The notes below the pieces were generated by a model. The model searched no databases, was not told where the DNA came from, and saw only the letters and a list, made by a program, of their open reading frames with translations. This document shows, one piece after another, positions 20,388 to 29,600 of a stretch of 64,000 nt of DNA. The DNA is from Hydractinia symbiolongicarpus (lineage: Eukaryota > Cnidaria > Hydrozoa > Anthoathecata > Hydractiniidae). Where the stretch lies: assembly GCF_029227915.1 (NCBI RefSeq), contig NC_079884.1, positions 6,944,001-7,008,000 on the forward strand, read 5' to 3'. The stretch's first letter is position 1. The number at the start of each line of letters is the position of its first letter. Made by a program: the position numbers and the translations under genes.

Positions 20388-21380
20388 TTCCTTAACATAC
20401 TCCGGAGGCAGCTTCGTGTCTTCAGGAACCCGCAAAAGCTCTTCTTTCACAAACACACGCTCTAGACCATCTGCAAGGTAGTACATCGTTCGGTTGTCTG
20501 GTTTGTTGACGATGCGGTCCAAACGGAACGTTTTTTTTTCGACCAAATCATGTCAGTTGCACGTCTTCTCTGATCTCCATGCTCTTCACCAGGTTGCATC
20601 AAATATCGGTAGAGACCATCTCCTGCCAGAGGCTTCTTGTCAGGCTTATAACTCGCTTTTTGTGGAACTTCGTCAAGTTTGACTGCATCGTTTGGTTTCA
20701 TCTTGATTCCAGCGGTTTTGGTGTTGTTCATCTGATCGACAATTTTGTAGAGTTGCTTGACCCATATCGTCGAGACCTTACCCTCTTCGTTGAGCTCTTG
20801 AGCATCTTGAGCCTTGAAGAGACGTCTCGCGAGCTGCTTGTTGAAGTTTTCCACAAAGTCAGTGTGTCTATGATGGTACTTTGTCACCGTCCTGTCGATC
20901 TTGACGTCATGCTTTTTAAAGGTCTCTGTAACGTCTGCAAGGAACTCGGTTCCTGTTCTATCATGACAGTCTCGGGCCACGTCAAGGTTCTGGCCTTGTA
21001 AATGTCCTCGATCATTTTGGCCACTTCTGCAGCCTTTTTTGTTCGCAGGGGTCTCGCCACTTTGAACCTGCTGGCAATGTCAATTCCAGTAAGAATGTAT
21101 TTGTACACGTTGCTATAGACTTTGTCATGAGGCATGCTAAGCAAATCCATTGATGTACTGCATTTGGAACGGTAACGGTGTAATGAGGATGTTTTACCAC
21201 CTTTGGCCCTGGAATGTGAAGCTGCCAGAAGGCCTGGTGGGCAAGGTAGATTTTGACTTTTTTCGCAGACAAACCACTAAGTTCAACAAGTTTTTCAATG
21301 GCTTCGTTTCCGATCCAGAGATGTGTGAGCTGATAGTACAATTTGTTTAATTTTTCCTTCTCTGTGGGAATATTCGACAT
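20388..21380 (-). pseudogene. INT: Retrovirus-like (rve) integrase of Polinton type, two frameshifts
   Basis: Would insert the element's DNA. The N-terminus (from ATG 21380, context TAATAAACATG) has the family's LTHLWIGNEAIEKL and LAHQAFWQLHIPGP. The catalytic core begins MDLLSMPHDKVYSN with the first Asp, continues KYILTGIDIASRFKVARPL, then CHDRTGTEFLADV with the second Asp, and HTDFVENFNKQLARR with the Glu. The spacing between second Asp and Glu is 36 residues, one more than the usual 35, because DRTG stands where DNG is typical. The C-terminal chromodomain-like part runs past 20462 to a TAA near 20388. Frame changes occur near 21150 and 20950. Family assignment is firm. Confidence 0.88.
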
Positions 21381-21427
21381 GTTTATTACATATCGAAAAC
21401 ATTTTACATATAACTCCTGTGGAGACG

Positions 21428-21814
21428 CTAGGCGAACTTGTACACTGCAAAACCAAGGAGGGCTAAGGATCCTACGATAAACGTCAGCTCGCCGTCTTGT
21501 TGCTGTTTGCTGGGCGTGTGGAAGTCCGATAACTTAGGAGCCTTCTCGATCGTTGCGATGTAATAGTCTCTCATACCTTCATCGAGCTCCTTCAAGCTCT
21601 CTCCAGCTTGCCTTTTCAGCTCTCGTTGATGGTTATACCAATCGATCTTTGCCTGCCTGTCACGTACCCACTGTGTTTGAGCTGCTTGAAGTTGTTCAAT
21701 TGCTTTATCACGCTTTTTACCATGCCCACCGAGTTTACTGAACAGATAGTTACTCCCCGAGAATGCTAGAGCGTTAATCAACGCCCCTCCTGCCATGATT
21801 GCCCAGGTCGCCAT
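21428..21814 (-). CDS. Small membrane/coiled-coil Polinton protein, 128 residues
   Basis: Intact. N-terminal hydrophobic segment (WAIMAGGALINALAFSGSNYL, split by small residues), a long charged helix (KAIEQLQAAQTQWVRDRQAK), then a C-terminal hydrophobic segment (FIVGSLALLGFAVYKFA). Two membrane segments bracketing a coiled coil suggest a virion membrane or assembly factor; I recall the same architecture in other cnidarian Polinton-like elements, without a known function. The start is in AAAATAAATG and its ATG directly abuts the stop of the capsid-like gene, implying co-transcription. Confidence 0.62.
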   Translation of the reverse strand: MATWAIMAGGALINALAFSGSNYLFSKLGGHGKKRDKAIEQLQAAQTQWVRDRQAKIDWYNHQRELKRQAGESLKELDEGMRDYYIATIEKAPKLSDFHTPSKQQQDGELTFIVGSLALLGFAVYKFA

Positions 21815-22378
21815 TTATTTTCTGTATTCCACAGAGTGAAATCTACCATCTAAGATGTTCAGCTGAGCATCTTGAAGTAGGAAAACGTAGCATTTAATAT
21901 CCCCCGTTGTTCCGTCTGCCTTCTTTTTCATATGCAAGGTTATACCGTCTGACAATCTCTGTAATTGCCTTCCAGAACCGTGGACACTATGATCAGGTGA
22001 TGCTCGGAAATCAACAAACAGGGCGTATCCAACAGCTGCCTTACCTCCATCTTTGATAACGTAACCGTACGATGCAAAATGTATAACGAATTGCAGCCTA
22101 TCGTGTAAGCCTGCCTGGTAGAACGGCAAGTCTCGTGTTAATTCAAACATTGTCCCCAAGGGCACGCAAAAGGTGCTACCGCAGGCTGCGACGATTGCTT
22201 TTTCCTCATCCGTGCCTATATGATCAGTCGCTTTTACCTGTAGGGCGCGTATTGTACCGTCGTTGGGATTGATCCCCTCTAGGATCAAGTTGTTTTCCCG
22301 ATGAAACTTGGGCAACCATAGGTCCTTGTAGGTAGCGAGCACCCTGTAGTCGCTAATATTTTGCACCTCATTTGCCAT
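21815..22378 (-). pseudogene. Capsid-like protein with apparent internal deletion
   Basis: 187 residues in one frame. The first half has CVPLGTMFELTRDLPFYQAG and DRLQFVIHFASYGYVI, resembling the start of a jelly-roll capsid protein; the second half, YALFVDFRASPDHSVHGSG then IKCYVFLLQDAQLNI, resembles the end of the capsid-type protein found in cnidarian Polinton-like elements. The region that normally lies between (well over 100 residues) is missing, so I read it as an in-frame internal deletion near residue 120. It would have been a major structural protein. Alternative: a naturally short single jelly-roll minor capsid protein. It is divergent in start from 22398, sharing a 19-base gap. Confidence 0.5.
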
Positions 22379-22397
22379 TCAAAGTGATACGAAGATT

Positions 22398-23666
22398 TTG
22401 CACCAAGGATTTACCTATATTGCTGACGATAGTGCGCTTTGTGTTTGTTCCCGTAAGTTCTACATCAAAGAGGAGTTTGATACTAGATGGAAAAATTACA
22501 TTGATGCCAGCTGCACGATAACGCCGGATCAGGGTCAATCGCCTACCGTCTCCGCAAGAGACACCACGACAAGACAGAGGGAAGAGCTACTAAAATCAAA
22601 GGTCGACGATCTTTACGAACACCTTGGCGAGGAGCTGGGACAGCCAATCGCGATATTTTATAACGAGTTTGAGGCACAAGGAAACCAGCTTCTTTTCGAT
22701 AGCATAGAGATCACTAAAAGGAATGGTGAATTAAGGAGCGTTGCCGAGATAGCAAGGAGATTAGGTACAAATCGCTTGCGAGAATTGGGGTTTACCGACT
22801 ATACTACACCAAACAAAGGCAGTAAAGCAATGGCTCAGAAACTCCTTAACGAGATTGTTCATGTTGAACAGAAGGCCGATGATATTGAAATGATGCCGCT
22901 GCTCGAGAACGTCCTTGATGAAACGGAGAGCCTGATAGAAGAGACACCTTTTGGCGCCAGCTTCACAGAGCGTGAAAGAAGAGGGCTCAACCTCGAGCTT
23001 CAAACGCTAAAGGATAACCTGAAGCACTTGAAAAGCAAGATGATCTTCTACGACAACGAGATCGCCAAAGCAGAAGCCAAGGTTAAAAGGCTTGAGACAA
23101 AGAAAGCTACACCTGGAGTATCAGAGGAACAGCAAACTATCTCAAACGAAGACATTGAAAAGGCTAGGGAAGATCTAGAACGACTCCAAGAACAAAAGGA
23201 AGCAGTACGAGAAGCACACGGTTTACTATCATCTGACATTCAGAGTCAACTGAAATCTATTAAGGAAACGCTGATGAAAATCACAGAAGGCGATAAATCT
23301 CTGGCTGAAAAGCTTAGAATCTTGTTCAAGGAGCAAGGTGTTACTATAGCTAGCATCGTGGCGGCTGTTGGTCTACTGATTTTCACCATCGTACTCGCAG
23401 TTACAGGTGGAGGTTCCGCAACAGGCGCAGGAGGAAGTGCCGCAGGGAAGGATTTTTTGCAAAAACTGCTGGAAAGGCTTGGAAATTTTTTGAAATACCT
23501 AGCAGGTAAGGCAGGTGCGGCGCTACCAGGGATTATTGGCACGGTTGTCTCGTTCTTTTTCAGAGTGGCTGCAAAAGTTGTCGAATATGTAGTCAAGCAT
23601 CTATACATGGCGATCGTTGCCGCTGCTGCTGTTGTTGTGGCATATAAGAGAGGCAAACTATATTAG
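22398..23666 (+). CDS. Coiled-coil protein with C-terminal membrane segments
   Basis: 422 residues, intact. The N-terminal third is globular; one stretch (TKRNGELRSVAEIARRLGTN) could be a helix-turn-helix but I do not press this. Residues about 200-310 are a long coiled coil (ELQTLKDNLKHLKSKM, KAREDLERLQEQKEAV). After EKLRILFKEQGVTIA come two or three hydrophobic segments with Gly/Ala (IASIVAAVGLLIFTIVLAV; GIIGTVVSFFFRV; MAIVAAAAVVVAY) and a short basic tail. The layout recurs in Polinton-like elements of cnidarians in my recollection, function unknown; a virion membrane or spike-anchor role is possible. The true start may be a later ATG or lie upstream, since the first residues are unconvincing. 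Confidence 0.6.
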   Translation: MHQGFTYIADDSALCVCSRKFYIKEEFDTRWKNYIDASCTITPDQGQSPTVSARDTTTRQREELLKSKVDDLYEHLGEELGQPIAIFYNEFEAQGNQLLFDSIEITKRNGELRSVAEIARRLGTNRLRELGFTDYTTPNKGSKAMAQKLLNEIVHVEQKADDIEMMPLLENVLDETESLIEETPFGASFTERERRGLNLELQTLKDNLKHLKSKMIFYDNEIAKAEAKVKRLETKKATPGVSEEQQTISNEDIEKAREDLERLQEQKEAVREAHGLLSSDIQSQLKSIKETLMKITEGDKSLAEKLRILFKEQGVTIASIVAAVGLLIFTIVLAVTGGGSATGAGGSAAGKDFLQKLLERLGNFLKYLAGKAGAALPGIIGTVVSFFFRVAAKVVEYVVKHLYMAIVAAAAVVVAYKRGKLY

Positions 23667-23681
23667 TGCTTCTGCGGAGAA

Positions 23682-24686
23682 TTAATATTTCTTCAACCAA
23701 ATGTACATTAGGATCGATAATACTCCAGCAGTAACCAAGGTGGCCTTGGTGTCATCGTGAGGGTTTCCATCTCCTGACTGAGGTATCTTTTCAGACCCCG
23801 GTTTTAGGGCACCCCTCGATATTTCTTGCCCAAGTCTGACTCGTTTTAAAAACTGTGTGGGTTTGTTGTTTAGGTCTAGCCTTATGCCAAGCATCGCACT
23901 CGCCGGCGCAATCAAGATGCTGTTGTTATACCCCACAATTTTACCAATACGCAGGTTCATATCGGATGGTAGCATGTACACGTGGTGCATCACGGCAAAA
24001 TTCACTGGGGTCCTGGCATATTGAAGCACCTTTTGAAACTCGGTGATATCGTGGCCTACGTTCTCCGAACGTTGTACCATGGCTTCGAATTTCTGTAGTA
24101 GTATCTGTCTCGCTGTGAAATTGTCAGCATCCGAACCTATAACGGATGCCTTGGCATCAGCTTGGGACCCTAGTAGTAAAATCACGTAAACACGAATACT
24201 CTCGCTAAGCTTCGTCAGACCTTCCGTTGTCAGGCCTTGGCCCGTAGGCATGATAAACTTGGCCCAATCACCATCTACTTGCGGCCACCATCTACCATTT
24301 GTGAGCGAGGACATAAGAGCCTTAAACTTGTATTGGGCATTAGGGTCGGCACCATATTCGCGACAAATCTGGGCATATCCAGATGAAGAGTAGGGGTTCT
24401 CGTATTGAGAAAAGCCGTCATCGTATGGCATGGGTACCTTCATTCTCGCTAGGATACGCCGCATGTTGTAACAGACGTGGAATTTAAAGATGCTGTTGAT
24501 AAGAGGCACGGAGCCATTCAAGTGTTTGGCGGATATACCCAAGGCGGTGCTAGCGCAATGACAGGCGAAATTAACTTGTATATTCCAGTAGCCAAGGGCT
24601 TGACCGCTCCAATTTACACTTACGGGGTCGTTCAACAGGTTAGTGGGGACTTTTATGGGGTATTTCGTGAACATCGAGAAGGTCAC
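23682..24686 (-). CDS. Polinton-type structural protein of unknown role, about 330 residues
   Basis: Long open frame with FKFHVCYNMRRILARMKVPM, LTKLSESIRVYVILLLGSQA and VYMLPSDMNLRIGKIVGYNN, ending in a hydrophobic C-terminal segment (TLVTAGVLSILMYIWLKKY). I recall this family from Polinton-like elements in cnidarians, without a known function; it is probably virion-associated. The first ATG in this frame is at about 24674. A different frame just upstream reads LEHQDLYRIAYSRDLLDVHE without stops, so the real N-terminus may lie there and be cut off by a frameshift near 24680. The gene faces away from 24785, with a small hairpin between. Confidence 0.5.
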   Translation of the reverse strand: MTFSMFTKYPIKVPTNLLNDPVSVNWSGQALGYWNIQVNFACHCASTALGISAKHLNGSVPLINSIFKFHVCYNMRRILARMKVPMPYDDGFSQYENPYSSSGYAQICREYGADPNAQYKFKALMSSLTNGRWWPQVDGDWAKFIMPTGQGLTTEGLTKLSESIRVYVILLLGSQADAKASVIGSDADNFTARQILLQKFEAMVQRSENVGHDITEFQKVLQYARTPVNFAVMHHVYMLPSDMNLRIGKIVGYNNSILIAPASAMLGIRLDLNNKPTQFLKRVRLGQEISRGALKPGSEKIPQSGDGNPHDDTKATLVTAGVLSILMYIWLKKY

Positions 24687-24735
24687 GGGAATATGCGATT
24701 CTGTAGAGGTCTTGATGCTCTAGATTAATTACACC

Positions 24736-24752
24736 AAGAGGCCATTCGCCTC
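24736..24752. other. Small hairpin between divergent genes
   Basis: Arms AGAGGC and GCCTCT, loop CATTC. It lies between the start of the leftward 24686 gene and the start of the rightward 24785 gene, hence near a likely divergent promoter rather than a terminator. Confidence 0.3.
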
Positions 24753-24784
24753 TATTGGAAATGTTCATGTTTCTTTAAAGAAAG

Positions 24785-25456
24785 ATGCGACAGCTGTATG
24801 TGACCAATATAGAGAAGCCTACGATTTTTAACGATTACCTAAGGGAGGATACGAGAATTGCCCTGAAATCGATAAGTATCAGGCCCGTCTGGCTGAACCT
24901 TTACAGCGACAATGATTTTGTCATTCGTAGGGCAGGGCCTGATCAGAAAGAGATTAGAATTGAAATTATGAACGGTTTGTACAAGATTGAAGATATCGCG
25001 GCCATCGTCAACAGCCAAGCAGGGGACAAGATTAAGCTGTTTGTCCTGAAAAATGGACTCTGTAGGCTTAGGGTTAGTGACGGGTATACTGTGGTAATCC
25101 ATAGACAACTGCAGGAGCTTATGGGGCTACCCTACGACCCTGCAAAAAAGTACTTTACCAAAGGCGACTATGACAGCTTCTACAAAACTGACGTGTACCA
25201 AAGATTGAGACTCGTTTGCCCCCAGCTGGATGAAGACGATTGCCTACTGGATGGGAAGAAATCAAAAATTCTTGCTTTGCTTCCCACCAAAGAGTTAAAC
25301 GCATGGGGAGACATGCTTACATGGAGTTTTGACACTCCAATCTACCTTCCTTTGAAAGGCTCAACAGACAGACTGGAGTTCATGCTGACGGACGAGTATC
25401 ATCATGAAAAAAATGTTTCGTTCGTCGGAATTACGATGCATTTACTCATAGAATAA
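24785..25456 (+). CDS. Probable minor capsid (penton-like) structural protein
   Basis: 223 residues, intact. Predicted mainly beta-strand: LREDTRIALKSISIRPVWLN, IRIEIMNGLYKIEDIAAIVN, a central ELMGLPYDPAKK, LRLVCPQLDEDDCLLDGKKS, and a final strand pair VSFVGITMHLLIE. Proteins of this shape (early strand, GLY-KIEDI helix, then a late CxLLDGKxS block) are common in animal Polinton-like elements and are taken as minor capsid or penton candidates; that link is recollection and inference. The stop and the next ATG nearly touch (AATAAATG), so it is expressed with the following gene. Confidence 0.5.
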   Translation: MRQLYVTNIEKPTIFNDYLREDTRIALKSISIRPVWLNLYSDNDFVIRRAGPDQKEIRIEIMNGLYKIEDIAAIVNSQAGDKIKLFVLKNGLCRLRVSDGYTVVIHRQLQELMGLPYDPAKKYFTKGDYDSFYKTDVYQRLRLVCPQLDEDDCLLDGKKSKILALLPTKELNAWGDMLTWSFDTPIYLPLKGSTDRLEFMLTDEYHHEKNVSFVGITMHLLIE

Positions 25457-26091
25457 ATGGCAGATATGAAGCTTTACCCAACTTTGCCCCCAAGTGCGCC
25501 TGAGCCTGAAGAAAGTCAGGTCTATAGACTAAAAACGATCGAAGAAATCGAGCAGCACCTGCGGTCTGAGATCAAAGAGCGTGACAAACTCGCCAAAAAG
25601 TTTAAGATGCATGGTACGTGGGTTAGATTCACTGATCATGGATTGCTAGCTGTAAGTATTATAACTTCAGGTGTTGGGATTGGTAGTATGCTGTCCGGAA
25701 TAGGTGTACCACTAGCTGTGGCGATGGCTGGTATCACGATCGCTGTAGGACTAGGGCAGGCAGGTTTAATGAATGCGGGGAAGAGGCTAGACGTTAAGTC
25801 AAAGAAGCATGAGGGTATCAGTTGAACTCCGTTGTCGACCTCATCTCAAAGGCTGTGGAGAACGGCGTGATTAGTGATTATGAGTTCAGCCTAATCATGC
25901 AGGAGAAGCAACGCTACATGTTGCTGAAGGAGCAGGTCCGACAACAAACGAGAAAGATCGTAGATTCCATCAATGATCGGGAGCGACAGCAGCTTGTCGC
26001 AAAAGGGCGTGAGGAGGCCAAAGAGGAGCTTATGAAAAACTTCAATCTGCGCAGTATGCCAGCGCTACTTAGAGTCTCCACCCGCTTATAG
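25457..26091 (+). pseudogene. Small membrane protein with helical C-terminus, one frameshift
   Basis: First frame 25457-25825: Pro-rich start (LPPSAPEPEES), a charged helix, then a Gly-rich hydrophobic region (AVSIITSGVGIGSMLSGIGV and VAMAGITIAVGLGQAG). The second frame, from about 25822, continues with VDLISKAVENGVISDYEFSL and a long charged helix. The second half has no good start codon and I recall both halves as one protein in related elements, so a frameshift near 25822 is the simplest reading. The fragment SKAxxxGxISDxEF resembles helical pairs in other Polinton proteins. Function unknown. Start context AGAATAAATG. Confidence 0.55.
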
Positions 26092-26093
26092 AG

Positions 26094-26119
26094 TCTAATA
26101 TGTTGGTCAACATACTAGA
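26094..26119. terminator. Bidirectional hairpin between convergent genes
   Basis: Core arms TATGTTG and CAACATA around GT (26099-26114), extended outwards by TCTA/TAGA with one mismatch each side. It sits between the rightward gene ending 26091 and the leftward gene ending 26115. Confidence 0.5.
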
Positions 26120-26431
26120 CAATCACTTCTTGATCTATGAACAAGTCGCCATCATGTACCACACGTCGCTGTTTTTTAGCGAGATCCCTCAAATATTGTT
26201 TAAGATTTTTCTGCCATGCAATTTTAGCACAAGGCTCGCAGTACGGTCCGTCCGTTTGTGTCGAACCATCCCTATACTTGACTTTGCGTATGGCTTCGAT
26301 AAGTTCAATTCGCTTCAACATAGAGTACCCTTTGAGGCCTAAGGCTTTAGCTTCTTGTCGCAGTTTGTCTATTTTTTTATGTGTGAACCGCGGCTGAGCA
26401 CAACCACCTTTACTGTTTCACCATCAAACAT
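26115..26431 (-). pseudogene. SAP/Rho_N-like small DNA-binding protein, frameshifted near its start
   Basis: Reading leftwards, a frame with KIDKLRQEAKALGLKGYSML and KRIELIEAIRKVK matches the helix-extension-helix pattern of SAP or Rho N-terminal domains (Leu, Ala-Lys, LGxKGYS, ELIxxI), which bind nucleic acid. A CxxC follows (YCEPCAKIAW). A start codon at 26431 lies in the AAAATAAATG context used by this element, but opens into a different frame (MFDGETVKVV), so a frameshift near 26400 seems likely. SAP-like motifs are frequent in virus DNA-binding proteins; role is inferred. Confidence 0.5.
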
Positions 26432-26443
26432 TTATTTTTGGGT

Positions 26444-26627
26444 CTAACCTGCTTTGCCTCCTGGACAAAAAAAAGTCTCACAGGGGCAGTGGCCACCATT
26501 GTAAGTGACGTAGTCTTGGTAGCAATACCAACAAAGCACCTTCTCTCCCACGCGCAGACGTCTTTGACATCTACCACATCTACCGTAGGCATCTAGAATT
26601 CTTTGACAGTCATAGCAGATTTGATAT
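26444..26627 (-). pseudogene. Cys-rich zinc-finger protein, 5' end lost at the element edge
   Basis: Reading leftwards from the junction with the satellite, an open frame shows CYDC, then CGRC, CWYC and CPC spaced as zinc-binding pairs (CYDCQRILDAYGRCGRC; VLCWYCYQDYVTYN; HCPCETFFC), ending at a TAG near 26444. There is no start codon between the satellite and the first Cys, so the gene is cut at the element's right edge. This is direct evidence that the right terminus of the element is missing. Confidence 0.55.
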
Positions 26628-29600
26628 TGAAAAATATCGCTATATACATGTTGGTACGAATATATGACGCTGATACTGTTAGAAAGTAAATGAAATATAG
26701 TTTTTGAAACTGTCGCTAATTCTTCAGCGCGCGCTAACGGCTAGGATTGGTTCCAAAGTAAAAATGACTAATTTATATAAATTTTTAAATAAAGCGCTAC
26801 CACAGCGCCCTGCGTAATTGCTGAGTTCCAGCAATCATATCAAATTAAGAAGAATGTTATTTCTTGAAGTCCAATTGTCTCATTTATCACATTTATAAGC
26901 TCACTGTCCAAAATCAGTTCAATTAATTCCAACAGTCAATCATTTCACTGTTAAAAGCGATGCAGTTCAATTAAGTTCAACAGTCAATCATTTCACTGTT
27001 AAAAGGGATGCAACATATTAATGTCTCAAAAATATGGCTGAATACATGTTGCTACGAAAATGTGACGCAACTGTTGCAACTTAAACGAACTGATACCGTT
27101 ATAAAATCAAAGGAATGCAGTTGTTGAAACTGTCTCTATTTCTTCAGCGCACGCTAACGGCTAGGATTGATACCAGAGTAAGAAATTACCTACTTACCTA
27201 AATTTCTAAATAAAGCACTATCACAGCGCCCAGTGTAATTTCTGAATTCCAGCAATCATTTTAATTAACAAAAATGTTATTTCTTGGAGTCCAATAGTCT
27301 CATTTATCATATATATAAGTTCAAAGTCCAAAATCAGTTCAATTAAGTACCACAGTAAATCATTTCACTGTTAAAAGCGATGCAACCTATTAATGTCTCC
27401 CAAATATGGTTGAACACATGTTGGTACGAATATGTGACGCAACCGTTGGAACTCAAACGAACTGATACCGTTTGAAAATCAAAGAAATGCAGTTATTGAA
27501 ACTGTCTCTATTTCTTCAGCGCGCGCTAACGGCTAGGATTGGTTCCAGAGTAAGAAATGGCTTATTTATCTAAATTTCTAAATAAAGCACTATCACAGCG
27601 GTCAGTGTAATTTCTGAGTTCCAGTAATCATGCCAAATTAAGAATAATGCTATTTCTTGGAGTCCAATTGTCTCATTTATCACATTTATAAGGTTAAGGT
27701 CCAAAATCAGTTCAATTAAGTCCCACAGTCAATCGTTTCACTCATAAAAGCGATGCAAACTATTAATGCCTCAAAATTATGGCTGAATACATGTTGGTAC
27801 GAGTATGTGACGCAACCGTTGGAACTCTCACGGACTGATACCGTTAGAAAGTAAATGAAATATAGTTTTTGAAACTGTCTCTAATTCTTCAGCGCGCGCT
27901 AACGGCTAGGATTGGTTCCACAGTAAAAATGACTAATTTATATAAATTTTTAAATAAAGTGCTACCACAGCGCCCTGTGTAATCGCTGAGTTCCAGCAAT
28001 CATATGAAATTAAGAAGAATGTTATTTCTTGAAGTCCAATTATCTCACTTATCACATTTATAAGGTCAATGTCCAAAACCAGTTCAATTAAGTCCAACAG
28101 TCAATCGTTTCACCGATGAAAGCGATGCAACCTATTAATGTCTCAAAAATATGGCTGAATACATGTTGGTATGAATATGTGACGCAACTCTTGGAACTCA
28201 AACGGACTGATACCTTTATAAAATCAAAGGAATGCAGTTGTTGAAACTCTCTCTATGTTTTCAGCGCGGTAATGGCTAGGATTGCTTCCACAGTAAGAAA
28301 TGACTTACTTACCTAAATTTCTAAATAAAGCAATATCACAGCGCCAGGGTAATTTTTGAGTTCCAGCAATCATTTCAAATTGAAAAAAATTTGATTTCTT
28401 GGAGTCCAATTGTCTCATATATCACATTTATAAGGTCAAAGTCCGAAATTACTTCAATTAAGTCTCACAGTTAATCATTTCACTGTCAAAAGCGATGCAA
28501 CCTAGTAATGTCTGAAAAACATCGCTTTATACATGTTGGTACGAATATGTGACGCAACCGTTCAAACTGTCATGGACTGATACCATTAGAAAGTCAATGA
28601 AATATAGTTTTTGAAACTGTCTCTATGTTTGCAGCGCGGTAATGGCTAGGTTTGCTTCCACAGTAAGAAATGACTTACTTACCTAAATTTCTAAATAAAG
28701 CCCTATCACAGCGCCCAGTGTAATTTCAGAGTTCCAGCAATCATTTCAAGTTAAGAAAAATGTTATTTCTTGGAGTTCAATTGTCTCATTTATCACATTT
28801 ATAACCTCAATGTCCATAATCAGTTCAATTAAGTCCAACAGTCAATCATTTCACTGTTAAAAGCGATGCAACCTATTAATGTCTCAAAGATATCGCTGAA
28901 TACATGTTGCTACGAATATGTACTTAAACGAACTGATACCGTTTTAAAATCAAAGGAATGCAGTTGTTGAAACTATCTCTATTTCTTCAGCGCACGCTAA
29001 CGGCTAGGATTGATTCCAGAGAAAGAAATGACTTACTTATCTAAATTTCTAAATAAAGCACTATCACAGAGCCCAGTGTAATTTCTGAGTTCCAGCAATC
29101 ATTCTAGTTAAGAAAAATGTTATTTCGTGGAGTCCAATTGTCTCATTTATCACATATATAAGGTCAAAGTCCAAAATCAGTTCAAGTAAGTCCCACAGTA
29201 AATCATTTCACTGTTAAAAGCGATGCAACCTATTAGTGTCTCCCAAATATGGCTGAACACATGTTGGTACGAATATGTGACGCAACCGTTGGAACTCAAA
29301 CGAACTGATACCGTTATAAAATTAAAGAAATGCAGTTGTTGAAACTGTCTCTATTTCTTCAGCGCGCACTAACGGCTAGGACTATTTCCACAGTAAAAAT
29401 GACTAATTTATATAAATTTTTAAATAAAGCGCTACCACAGCGCCCTGTGTAATCGCTGAGATCCAGCAATCATGCCAAATTAAGAATAATGCTATTTCTT
29501 GGAGTCCAATTGTCTCATTTATCACATTTATAAGCTCAATGTCCAAAATCAATTCATTTAAGTCCCACATTAAATCGTTTCACTGTTAAAAGCGATGCAA

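Larger units (their letters stand above)
11393..26627 (+). mobile_element. Polinton/Maverick-like integrated virus-type element, decayed
   Basis: A 15.2 kb block of dense, more GC-balanced coding sequence between two parts of the same satellite array. Hallmarks are a protein-primed-type PolB, a retrovirus-like integrase, a packaging ATPase and capsid-like genes, the known core set of Polintons and related adintoviruses. Genes run mainly rightwards up to 20248; integrase and two others run leftwards; 22398, 24785 and 25457 run rightwards again. A 22-bp direct repeat of satellite sequence flanks it (11371-11392 and 26628-26649). No terminal inverted repeats or 6-bp duplication were found, and the right edge cuts an open frame, so at least one terminus is missing. 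PolB, Fic, BRO, integrase and others are disrupted, so this is a fossil copy. Confidence 0.87.

Noticed and set aside
20494-21350. Plus-strand frames up to 140 codons opposite the integrase
   Set aside because: Shadows of the integrase, which has clear family motifs on the minus strand.
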